From positions 992,001 to 1,056,000 of the forward strand of contig NW_017265139.1 of NCBI RefSeq assembly GCF_001638985.1: a stretch of 64,000 nucleotides of DNA, given 5' to 3'. The notes beneath the pieces were generated by a model. It was given only the letters and a program-made list of their open reading frames with translations. It was not told the origin of the DNA and made no database searches. Below, in pieces: positions 20,757-32,554 of the stretch. The stretch is from Phycomyces blakesleeanus NRRL 1555(-). Taxonomy: Eukaryota > Mucoromycota > Mucoromycetes > Mucorales > Phycomycetaceae. Within the stretch, counting starts at the first letter, position 1. Each line of letters starts with the position of its first letter. The translations under genes were made by a program, and so were the position numbers.

Positions 20757-21766
20757 TCAGGTGTCAATTGAAGAGGGGTGAAGCAATTGTTTCTTTTCGT
20801 TGAGTCTCAATAAGCGCTCATTACACTGGTCATCCTGATGAATAGTGACGCCATGGAACTCTGGGTATTCGAAACACCGGAATCCAGCACGGAGAGCTAG
20901 AAGGCTAATTGCAGACTGATCCTGGCGATGGTTGCGTCGAGAAGATCCAGCCGGTGCAATACAAGCCAGATCAAGTCCACACTCGTACCACGGATTGATT
21001 ATCTCATTCAAAATACGTGGGTCATCAGCATTAAATCCAAGCGCTGCTCCATTGCAGTTCTCCTTCGTAACGTAGTCCGCCTGGTCAATTTCAAAGTATT
21101 TAAACAGTCCAGGATGATTGAACCGAGGCCCCATTAACCCAGTACTGCGAGGAGACCAGAATCCATGACGACGAATGTAATCCGGCATGGTCATAATAAA
21201 CTTGTGGTTCGGTACATCACCCGTATCAAGCCACACAATAACACCTCCATGGCGCTCTTGTACATCCTTCACTGCTCCTGTCTTCCAAGCATACTCGCCT
21301 CGGTTGTTACTGATATTCCAAAAGGCAGGGTATGCCCCATAGTCAAATTCAACCCATTCATCCAGGTATTCATTATTCTTTAGATTCGATAACACCCCAC
21401 GCTGAGAATCACTTAAACCAAGGTCATAAACCACCAAACGAGGAAAGGCCTCATCTGGTACCTGAGAACGCAATTCTCTCATCGCATACATCATGCTTTC
21501 GAGCGCACAAAAATGATTCTCACTCGCTGCAGTCACAAATGTAAAGGGCTTCTCTCTCTTTTTACCACTAAGTGATTTCTCTTGGCATGATGATGACAGG
21601 CATGTGTCTTGGGGATCTACCACTATATCATCAGTCTACTGCCTGTTTGCAGTCAAACAGGAAGCGTACCTAAGTAACGACTGCTATTTCGTTGTATAAT
21701 TGTTATTAGGAATATAATACACAGCACAAAGACCGTCTGATAGACAAACTGCTTCTTGCTAGTCAT
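20757..21766 (-). CDS. type II membrane protein, glycosyltransferase-like (DUF1647-like)
   Basis: Exon 1 (21670-21766) encodes a short cytosolic tail MTSKKQFVYQ and a single hydrophobic anchor (VFVLCIIFLITII); a 47-nt intron with acceptor GATATAG leads to exon 2 (20757-21622). The total of 320 residues is in frame. The lumenal part begins FTFVTAASENHFCALESMMYA and contains VVYDLGLS, VWLDTGD and GFRCFEYPEFHG. The LDTGD segment resembles the metal-binding DxD of nucleotide-sugar enzymes, and the fold pattern of a short anchor plus such a domain fits a Golgi glycosyltransferase. I recall similar proteins under DUF1647, but the family label and any sugar specificity are tentative. All key segments look intact. 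Confidence 0.7.
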
Positions 21767-22193
21767 GCTTTTATTGATGAAGAACAAAGACAAAAAAAAA
21801 AAAAAAGAATATGAACAAAAAAAAAATAGGTACCCAGCTAGTTTTCATTCTCCGTAGCCATAAGCTGAGATTTTACTGAGATCCAATACACACATCCACA
21901 CACATATTAACCTTAAGATCTAGGTTCTGTCCAAAGCTTGAGGAAGTATATGTGTGTGTGTATGTATATGTGTATATATGTATGTATGTACCTTTAGACA
22001 TCTATAAATATAAAAAAATAACGTATAGCTCAAAGCCCTCCAAATCTTATACAGTCCATACTTCTATACAAGTCTGTCAAGCTTTGGCAGAATGATCTTA
22101 GTAACTTGGAATGTGACCGTCTTCTCATGCTGAAATTTTTTTGTCCTCTTTGACTTGAACTTTCGTGTAAAGAATAAACTCAGTACTTCTGTC
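21767..22193. other. divergent promoter region
   Basis: The 427 bases lie between the divergent glycosyltransferase-like and DNA polymerase gamma genes. A long A-run (about 21793-21808), a TG/TATG microsatellite at 21950-21990 and a TATA-like stretch are seen. No gene. Confidence 0.5.
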
Positions 22194-25100
22194 ATGCAAA
22201 AAGCATTCAACATCACCACCAAAGTCTATAGCAAAAAGACATGTCTCGCACATTACAGAACCATACGTCAATTAACCCAACCAGCCAAGAATGACAACAG
22301 TAGGTGATAAGAGAATAAAGAAAGAACCCTGGTCTTTTCTTTATGAGGCCAATGCCACCCTGATCATGGCATCGATCGCCATTGTCTTGTTGCTGTTCTC
22401 TTAGTCATAATGAACCCTGCGAATGTTCAGCTTCTATCACCATCCCTTCACAGACAACTCTTTGGTGAATACGGTGCGGAATCCCCGGGTGAGTCGGTCT
22501 CGGAACAACTGGCAAGAGAGCACTTGACGATCCAGGATATCTGGGGAAAAACAGCCGAGATTCAGGCACCAATTGATCTTAAGCTACCATCCTTGAGAGG
22601 GAAATCGATAGAAGAGCACTTTGCTAATATGGGTATTGAACAGTCTGGGACCACACTCGATAAAGCAAAACAGCTTGCTAACGAAATTTTCCCGCCCAAA
22701 CCAACAAAGTGGTCTCGAACTTCGGGATGGACGCGATATAGCAATGGAAACGCAACACAGGTACCATGGCCAACAGAAGATAAACTTGTTTTTGACGTAG
22801 AAGTGTTGATGAGCGAAGGACATTACCCTACACTAGCAGTAGCTGCTTCGGCAGAGGCATGGTATTCATGGACATCGCCACATCTATTCGATCCTGCTCA
22901 ATCCAACGAACAACTTATTCCGTTTGGAAATTCGAGAGACACATTGATAGTCGGGCACAACGTAGGCTACGATCGTGCCAGAATTGCCGAGGAATATAAT
23001 ATTCAGGGGTCACGCTTACGGTTCTTGGATACTATGAGCCTTCATATTTCTGGGGCAGGTCTTTGTTCACAGCAGCGACCAGCGTGGAACATGGAGGTCA
23101 AACGTCGAAATCTGGATAAACTGGCTGCTGCAGAGAGAGATAATGTAATGGGTATAACGACTAGTGAAGAATTACAGAGAATGGACATTGGACAAGCAAA
23201 ATTTTTTGATGTTAGCTCACTTAATAGCCTCAAAGATGTCGCCAAGTTTTATTGCAAAATCGAGGCTGATAAACAACCACGATCTTACTTTGAATGTGGT
23301 AATCTCGAAGATATCCAAGAAAACTTTGATCAATTGATGGAGTATTGTGCCCAAGATGTCGACATGACCCATAAGATCTACAAACATGTTTTTCCCCGGT
23401 TTATCGAGAATTGTCCTCATCCTGTATCATTTGCTGGTATGCTTCAGATGGGAAACTCATTTTTACCTGTAAATGAAAAATGGGAAAAATATCTCGCACG
23501 GTCCTCAGAAAAGCATCGAGAATTGGAAGACTTGTTGGATATCAAATTGCGCGATTTGGCTGAGAAGGCAAGGGTACTGGTAGATACACCGGAAGAATGG
23601 CAAAAGGATCCTTGGCTAAGTCAACTTGACTGGACTGTTAACCCGCGTCAGCGAAAACTTAAAGGGCAGCCTAAATGGTACAAGGATGCCTATGATACCA
23701 AGACTGGGAAACTCAAAATATCAATTCGATCAAGGATGGCGCCTCTTTTGTTGCGGCTAAAGTGGCTGGATTACCCTCTTCACTATATTTCTGATCACGG
23801 GTGGTGTTACAAATTAGCTTCAGAGACGATGCCAGCTACGCTACGATCAAAAGCTGTGCATAATGACGATAAATATCACTATGTAAAGGTCCCTCATAAA
23901 GATGGTGAACAGGCCAACTGTGGAAATCCTCTTGCAAAAAACTATATGAACTACTTTGAAGACAAGGTTCTGACTTCTGAATACCAAGCTGCAAGAGATG
24001 CCTTGGATTTGAATGCTAAATCGGCTTATTGGATCAGTTCCCGAGAGCGTATCTTGGGTCAGTTTGTGGTGTGGGATAAAGACGAGAAAAGCATGGGATT
24101 ACCGATGCGTGATAGATCAGACAATAAAGATGCCAAGTATGGAATTATTCTTCCTCAGATGGTCACAATGGGCACGGTTACCCGGCGAGCGGTAGAGAAA
24201 ACGTGGCTTACAGCAAGTAATGCCAAAGCCAATCGTATTGGGTCAGAACTCAAATCAATGGTTCAGGCACCAAAGGGGTATAAGATTATTGGTGCAGATG
24301 TGGACTCGGAGGAATTGTGGATTTCTAGTGTGATTGGTGATGCTCAATTTGGCTTTCATGGTGCTACTGCCTTGGGTTGGATGACTCTTCAGGGTACCAA
24401 GGCTGAAGGAACTGACTTGCATTCCAAGACGGCCAATATCTTGGGAATCAGTCGTGATAAAGCCAAGATCTTTAATTATGCGCGTATTTATGGTGCAGGT
24501 GTCAAATATGCGACCAGTTTATTGATGCAGTACAGTCAGGGAATGGATCTTGAGGCTGCGCAAATTAGAGCTGCTGCCCTGTACCTCAACACAAAAGGTG
24601 AAAAAGAACATTCTGTACGGCACCGGTTCAAGCGTACTTTTTGGCATGGTGGTTCAGAAAGTTACATGTTCAATGCTCTTGAAGATATTGCTCTCTCAAA
24701 AGAGCCTAGAACGCCTGTCCTTGGATGTGCAGTAACAGATGCACTTAAGCCAGAATATACTGGGTCTCAATTCTTGACATCACGTATCAACTGGGTCGTC
24801 CAGAGTTCGGGTGTCGATTATCTTCATATGCTGATAGTCTCTATGTCTCACCTTATTAAACGCTATAATATCAATGCTCGGTTTATGTTATCAGTTCATG
24901 ATGAAGTACGATATCTTTCGTCTGATGAGGATCAACACCGTACAGCTCTAGCCCTTCAGGTTGCAAATCTCTGGACACGTACTTTATTTAGCTATAGGCT
25001 TGGAATTTACAATCTCCCGCAGGTACAATTATGAATATGATTATGATCGTGGTTATTAAATAACTATCCTAACCCATAATATTTTCTAGAGTGTAGGATT

Positions 25101-25524
25101 CTTTTCTGCTGTCGACATTGATCACGTTTTCCGTAAAGAGCCTTACATGACCTGCATTACCCCTTCTCATCCAGAAAAGATCCCCGAAGGCATCAGTTGT
25201 ACAATTCAGGATACACTACGTGAGCTTAATGTAAATGCCCGGCCAGATGAGTGTTTGCTTGGACAAGAAGTACAACAGAGTACCGAGGAGCCTCTAGTGG
25301 CTATAAACGCGCCTCAACTTTCTCAGAAAAACATTGATCTTGAATTCATTAAGGCCCAGATGTACAAAGTATTCCAGTCTTCAAGAGATCCTTCATTTCG
25401 TGGTGGACAAGCTACTGCAGAAATTATACCACAAAAGGCAACGAATTCCGTAAAGCATGTCCAAAAACCTACAAAGGCCTCTACGCCTAAACCCACGTTA
25501 AAGAAGTTATATAAAAAAAATTAA
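22194..25524 (+). CDS. MIP1: mitochondrial DNA polymerase gamma catalytic subunit
   Basis: Three exons (22194-22299, 22405-25022, 25090-25524) give 1052 residues. Exon 1 encodes a basic, hydroxylated, acid-free leader (MQKAFNITTKVYSKKTCLAH), a typical mitochondrial targeting sequence. The 3'-5' exonuclease motifs are Exo I FDVEV (about residue 165), Exo II VGHNVGYDRAR and Exo III YCAQDVDMTHKIY. The family A polymerase motifs are A GADVDSEELWISSV, B RDKAKIFNYARIYGAG and C VHDEVRYL, with both metal-binding Asp residues present. It replicates and repairs mitochondrial DNA. The last exon adds about 145 residues beyond the palm (SVGFFSAVDIDHVFRKEP and onward), as in fungal Mip1 C-terminal extensions. 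Intron junctions restore frame exactly. No defect is seen. Confidence 0.95.
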
Positions 25525-26008
25525 GAATAGGATTATTATTATTTATTTTGCTTAAAAAGCACTTTTGTACATAGTAACATTAATACATTTTGCGTCTTTC
25601 ATCTAAGCCCTTTATATATATATATATATATCCGATATATCTATTTAAAGTGAAAAAGGAAAAAGGAAATGTCTTTTTGGCGGATCAACCTAAAAATAGG
25701 TTCTAGTCTTATAGCGATAGACATCTTTGATCAAGACGTCTTGGGGGCCAGTAAGTATGTTCAAGCCGGAGTTATAGAAGATTGCTTATCTCATCAACAT
25801 GCTTATATGATGGCACGATCGCTACTTACTGGACACTAAGGGCAGCTTACATAAGAAAGGATCCACCGCGGATACTCATCGGACCTTTAGGGCATCCCTA
25901 TTGCGGACTTTCATTGGCTTTTTTTTTTATATTTATATTTAAGCTCATCTTTCACTTTTTTTTTTAAACTTCTTTCATCAAGCCCTCTCCTTTTCACTAA
26001 ATCGCTCA
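25525..26008. other. intergenic region upstream of the epimerase gene
   Basis: AT-rich with a (TA)n run at 25614-25632. Around 25680-25760 there are short overlapping inverted repeats (TCTTATAGCGATAGA, GATCAAGACGTCTTG), and CGG triplets eight bases apart occur at about 25867-25880. These may be regulatory, but no known site is claimed. Confidence 0.4.
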
Positions 26009-27350
<1,342 letters not shown>

Positions 27351-27488
27351 TCCTTCTCTCTGTATTTTTTTATATGATTATCATATCATAATTTTTATAT
27401 GTTGATCTATTCCTAGTCACTTGTTTCTCTTTCATTTCCTCCTTTATATACATATAGATAACATACATTAAATACTAGTATCCAACAT

Positions 27489-28336
27489 TTATTTTGATAT
27501 TTCGACCAGATTTATAAAAGGATCATTGGTGTCTACTGCTAATTCTCCTTGTTTAAGTGGTAAAATAATCTTGTATGCATGCAACATCATTCGGAAGGTG
27601 TCGGTATACTGGGTCTCATAATTATAATCACCTATAATCGGATGCCCAAGAGACTGTAGATGTACACGCAACTGGTGGCGTCTACCAGTTATTGGTGACA
27701 ATTCCACTTTGCTAACCTTTAAACACTTGTCTTCCCCTGTCTTTTCTTCCTTGTAACGATAGTAACCGCGCTCAAGTACTCTTACATGAGTTTTGGCAGG
27801 TTTTCCGTCTGGAAGAATTGACATCCGGAAATCATGATTTGGATCATCCCCAATCGGTTGGTCTACAGTACAACTATTAACCAAAAAAAATATTGGCTAT
27901 TTTTTTTATTTCATTTGACATATATGTATATTTATATATTTATATATTTACCTATCCTGTGCAAAGTGACCTTGTACGATTGCCAAATACGTCTTATGTA
28001 CATTTCTTTCCCGAAATAGCTTGGATGCTGCTCCGGCTGCCTTTTTGTTCAGGGCAAGCACGTATATCCCTGATGTTGCATAATCAAGTTGATGCACATT
28101 GCGAAATTTTTGAATCTCTGGAAATTGATTGGCAAGCATGGTCTGAACTAGACTAAACATGTTAATCTACACTCGTCTTTTACATCATATACTCTACCAG
28201 ATGGTCCACGAGTTAAATCGTCGTCTTGTATTCGGCAATCGTAAGGTTTATTAACAATGAAAAAGTGATCATCACGGTAAAGGACTTCAATGGAATTCTC
28301 TAGCCTGTTTGTCATGGTTTGGCTCTTCTCATTCAT
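27489..28336 (-). CDS. RluA-family RNA pseudouridine synthase (RPUSD1-like)
   Basis: Three exons (28193-28336, 27952-28142, 27489-27873) give 239 residues. The first intron is only 50 nt (donor GTATATGATG) and its removal joins TRGPSGR to TMLANQFPEI. The catalytic motif is RNVHQLDYATSGI, with the Asp that attacks the uridine; LSPITGRRHQLRVHLQSLGHPIIGDYNY is the second RluA signature. There is no S4 or other RNA-binding domain, as in the short RPUSD1 type. It converts specific uridines to pseudouridine; the RNA target and compartment are unknown. An ATG seven codons further in is an alternative start. Convergent with the epimerase gene, with ends 138 bases apart. Confidence 0.88.
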
Positions 28337-29190
28337 TACTCTATTGTCAACCAAATAGTTCTTCTTTTTAACAGGAAAAAAAAAGGTTTGTGACGTTGCA
28401 ACGGCCTTTGATTTTAATACAAGTAGTCTCTGTACTAGCCTTTAAAAAAAAAAAAAAAAAAAAAAAAGAGAGAGGAATATTTTGGAGTATATAACTTTGA
28501 GATATCTATAATTGTTAAATTAATGCATAAGTCCAAAGAATACATGTATACTTGTATATTGGTTACTTTATTTAAGTTCTTGCTAGTCAAGTTCTTTTTT
28601 TCTTCTTCTTCAACTTATAATAAAACAAGTTAACCTTGTGGAAGATCTACGAGTATAATACAATTTCATTGACAGCAATAAAGGGTTATACTTCAAAGTG
28701 TATCATAGATTTTTTGAGAGTGGTAGGATAATCTATCAATTTCAAGGCACTGTTTTTTTTTGCCGGCTTATCAACTAACTAAGTGTGGGAAATGGCAGGA
28801 TTTAGGACTCCAAGCGCGTAGAAAGTATATATTTTCATATATTTTATTTATCCTATTAATTAACTTTTTCCTTAAGCTGAATATCATTTATACTTAGGCG
28901 CATATTCATCTTTATATCTATTTATTATCCAACTTCATTCAGCTGAAAATTGACATTGGACCCTACTTCGAAATGAAGTGCTTCGAATTTATGTTAAACA
29001 GAATACTGAATATAGTCCCTATTTAAACATCAAGGCCAAAGATAGATATTTGAAGCCTAAGATCAACCTTCGACATGAGTAAGAGCTGAAGTATTGAAGA
29101 AAAGATGGGGGGCATCTATGAACAAACTAGGGTAGTGGGTAATTGTGGTAGGCTTGGGAATCAAGGCTTTCGAATATTGTAAAAATATTT
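28337..29190. other. non-coding, start of the gene-poor zone
   Basis: It holds a 25-base A-run at about 28442-28466 and AT-rich unique sequence. The inverted repeat TTCGAAATGAAGTGCTTCGAA lies at about 28968-28988. No gene seen. Confidence 0.45.
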
Positions 29191-29520
29191 TTGATGAAGT
29201 TCAGAAGAATAATACAAACAGATAAAATTGAAATATCAATTTTCAAGCAGATTCCTGACAATGCCCAAGGGCCCAATCTCAGATGGACTACAACCATTGA
29301 CACAGAAACCACTTCTTACATACATGAATTTACACTAGAGAACCACAAAATGATGACTAGGCATTATGTTTCTATCGATCTTGGAAGAAGAGATATTTCA
29401 TATTGCATGCACGAAGACTATATTGTTACTGGATCAAGATGTCACCGATATATCTCCAACCAACAAAGAAGTGAGCTTACAGGTGGCAAGCTATTATATT
29501 CTTTGAATACTTTTTACTGA
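29191..29520 (+). pseudogene. fragment of a RuvC-like (Fanzor/TnpB-like) transposon nuclease
   Basis: An isolated open stretch of about 109 codons in AT-rich DNA. It contains YVSIDLGRRDISYC followed by MHED and RYISNQQRSEL. The D-x-G-x-x-D/N pattern after a hydrophobic strand is what a first RuvC motif of TnpB/OrfB and eukaryotic Fanzor proteins looks like, and I recall longer Mucorales proteins in which a DPGRRD motif is followed by a YxSNQ motif. The second and third RuvC motifs and the zinc ribbon are absent, so this is only a relic. The start shown is arbitrary; no splice structure is evident. Alternative: a piece of an unrelated transposon protein. Confidence 0.45.
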
Positions 29521-30994
29521 ATAATTTTATTATTATTATTGTACTGCACAGGGAAACTGAAAATAGTGGTTTGTATTTACTGTAAAAATATTAGGGGTAC
29601 AAGTGAGATACTTAAAAGATTTTTTTTTTACCTTTTAACTATGGCAATAAAAAAAGAAAATACGAAAAGTTGCAATTAAAACGTATTTATACATATAAAG
29701 GAGAAAAGTAGTACTTGATCAAAATTCAACGTTAAAACAACCCTTAAACCCCGGAAAGTATTCCGACGATCTGCTGCTAAAGTTGTCTTTTTTTTATAAT
29801 GGTGTGCAAGACAATTGAGCTATATACTTTTAAGAAATAGGCTTTCAAAAAGCTTTTGATTAGTTTGTTTATAGACACATTTATTAGACTTCTTTGGCTG
29901 TAGCAATTACTGTATCTATTCGATTTGATAACATATTATCAAATAACTGTATTTGATTGGATACACGAGGTAAAATGGTATGAATTGAATATCCACACTG
30001 TATGTATCTCTAAATACTTTTCTCTCAAGCACACAATAATTACACAAATTAATTCATATGTTTATATATCAATTGAGGAGTATTATGTAAAAAAAAAAAA
30101 ATAGGAATCCAAAAATAGTACAGAGATGTGATAGTCCACTCATCGACTTTGTCTTTCTTTTGCAATATCTGCTTTGGAATTATAACAGACCAATTGATTC
30201 GTCTTGTGTTTATTTACGCTTAAGTGGAGAAGGTCGAGTTATTTAAAGACCAAGCAAGAAGTTATCATTTAAATAGATGATTGGATAAACCTTAATGCAA
30301 TATAGTCTTTGTAAATTCAGACAGCACGCAAAAAATCACTTTAAATATTAAAGACATGTGTCTTGTCGCAATGCCAAGTATTGCCATATGGACATATACA
30401 GTTACCTGGACTCATTACTTTTTTCACGATACAGAAATGAATCAAACCAATTCGGCCTTCTAGTGTTCACATTATCCCCATGTGCTCTCTGCTGCCATAC
30501 ATGCAACACATTATCTACCTAAGCTTGTTTTTTTTTTCGATATATCTATATTAAAACTTACGATGCGGTTATCAAACTCAGATAGAAGTGCCAAGCATCC
30601 TACACGAAAAATTCAGTTGATGCAGATATTACATCTCTGTTCATATATGTTTTATACTCGTGAATACAATAATATATTATTCCTAATGTTTCTGATAGTT
30701 GGTCTGGACGTTTATAAAGCTTGTGAATATTAAATTTAGAGGAAACTTTTCAATTGAATATCTGGTCTGGATATTTCTCAATAATCCACGAACGAGAGAT
30801 ATATAGTCCTACTCTCGAGCCAAATACTTTTGGGAACACAAACCAATATAATATTTCCATCTCAGTCATTTGGACATATCATGTCGATCATATATCTTTC
30901 AATATATAGGTTTGTTTTCACACTGCTAGAATTGCTTAGAAAAAGCAATAGATATTCAGTTTATCAAAAGATATATAAAATTATACTTCGCTTA
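29521..30994. other. gene-poor AT-rich stretch
   Basis: No convincing exon, RNA gene or element end is seen. Short A/T runs only. Confidence 0.45.
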
Positions 30995-31260
30995 TTATGT
31001 CTGTAACATAAAATTGCTAACGACTATAGAGCAAATGCTATTTTCTACAAATACATTCATAATTGTGTGTCAAGTTCAATGTGACTCAAACGAAAAACCG
31101 ACTTACCTGGAAAATACAACAAATCCCTTGTACTCGGATATTTCCTCTCAGTAATTCTTAAAACATATGCTTTAATTACGAAACCTGTATTTGTTCTATT
31201 TTCTAGATAAATAATTAGAGAATCTTGTTTAATAACACACTCAAAATGGCCAAGTGACAT
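30995..31260 (-). CDS. possible small two-exon gene of unknown function
   Basis: Exon 1 (31107-31260) begins ATGTCACTTGGCC and runs 51 codons to a strong donor, CCAG|GTAAGT. Joining to an acceptor TTTGTAG at 31045 gives a 67-residue product ending at TAA 30995. The product starts MSLGHFECVIKQDSL, continues IIYLENRTNTGFVIKAYVL, and shows no recognised domain, signal peptide or membrane segment. In DNA this AT-rich, 51 clean codons plus a perfect donor is suggestive but not compelling. It could be the first exon of a longer gene or a transposon relic. Confidence 0.28.
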
Positions 31261-31962
31261 GATTTACAGAAATGCCTATTAATTTCGATTACCTATGAGA
31301 CAGTGTACACTTTATAGCTCTTTCTGTCTAACTTTCTTAAGATCCCTTTACTTGGTCCTCTATTCTTTGAAGGATCCGTATATCCGTAATATTCCTTTTT
31401 CTTAAATTCGTAGATAATTACTGGTGTTGAAATATATATGACAGTATTGATTTTCATTGTTTTACCAAATAAATTATAACTATTGAGCTGATGAATTAAG
31501 TTTTGTTTTAATGATTATTGTGTGGTCTTTAATTCATAAAATAAAAGGAGTATCACTATATATATATATAACCTTGCTATATATTATTTATTGCTTTTTA
31601 TGAGCTTTCTAATATAATGTGTATATATATATATATTTAATAATCTGCAAATATCAAACTTCTTTATACTAGAAAAAAAGTAAGCTACATACTCAGTATT
31701 CCATAATATTTTGACCAAACTGTTCAGAAAAGGCAGAAATCAACTGTATAGAATATTTGTTTGAGTGTGTTAAGCTCCAGTCTGATAATTTACAAACACA
31801 TTGGCGATTTCAAGAATAAGGTCTGAACAAATACTTGAGCTTCATATATATCCATGTGCATAAAATAATTATTTTAATTGAATATTGGAGGGTCGAATAA
31901 ATAAAATGGCTTTATGTTTGGAGAATTGAAGTGTTTATTTTACAGGCGGAATATTAGACTAT
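31261..31962. other. AT-rich intergenic
   Basis: Two (TA)n runs near 31556 and 31622; no gene seen. It forms the 3' flank of the LysM gene. Confidence 0.45.
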
Positions 31963-32554
31963 TTAGTTAACACCGACGCAGTAGGCCTTGCCAGTGTCAA
32001 GGTTATCGCACAAGTGGTCACCGGCGTGGTGGAGACCCTGGTTCCAGGCGTAGAGCTCTTCCTCATCGATACCGTTCTTGCTGGCGACATCAGAACAGCC
32101 ACTGTCAGACTCGGCAATGGTGTAGTACTTGTTGCAGTTGTCAACGATCTTGTTGACAGCGTTGGAGGGGCGGGAGGTAACAGTGGTGCCAGACTTGTCG
32201 GCATCCTCCTTCTTGGCGGTCAAACAACGCTTGGCGTTGGTCTTGGGAGCAGAGACGCAGTATCTCTTACCAACCTTGAGGCTGGCACATCCCTCAACAC
32301 CGAGATCGGCAAGACCGTGGTTGAGCTCAACAAACTTCTCGGCGGTAATACCCTTGGCGAGAGCAACAGATTGGCAAGAGTCACCTTCGACAGCTATAGA
32401 ATTGAAGGAATATATCCACATAAGTTTATGTGTAGAATTTCAACATGTATCTCAACTTACCGTTGTAGTGAGACACGCAGGAGCGGGTAGGGTGGACGGC
32501 GGATACCATGCCGGCGAGGGCGAGGGCAGCGGTGGCAATGATGGTGAACTTCAT
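31963..32554 (-). CDS. small secreted protein with two LysM-like domains
   Basis: Two exons (32461-32554, 31963-32393) encode 174 residues. The N-terminus MKFTIIATAALALAGMVSA is a textbook signal peptide. The mature protein has two LysM-like units: the first runs from CVSHYN through GDSCQSVALAKGITAEKFVELNHGL to GKRYCV, the second from CNKYYTIAESDSGCSDVA through ELYAWNQGL to GKAYCV, each with paired cysteines. A Thr/Ser linker separates them. LysM domains bind chitin oligomers or peptidoglycan-type glycans; secreted fungal LysM proteins shield hyphal chitin or bind glycans. Codon use is strongly C/G-ending (GCC, GTC, AAG), unlike the surrounding DNA, implying high expression. It stands alone in a gene-poor, repeat-rich zone. 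The 67-nt intron has a GTAAGT donor. Confidence 0.9.

Noticed and set aside
21623..21669. Apparent stop codons near the start of the glycosyltransferase-like gene
   Set aside because: A 47-nt intron with acceptor GATATAG removes them and joins the membrane anchor to the lumenal domain in frame.
28143..28192. Apparent frameshift in the pseudouridine synthase gene
   Set aside because: A 50-nt intron with GT...CAG borders resolves it fully in frame.
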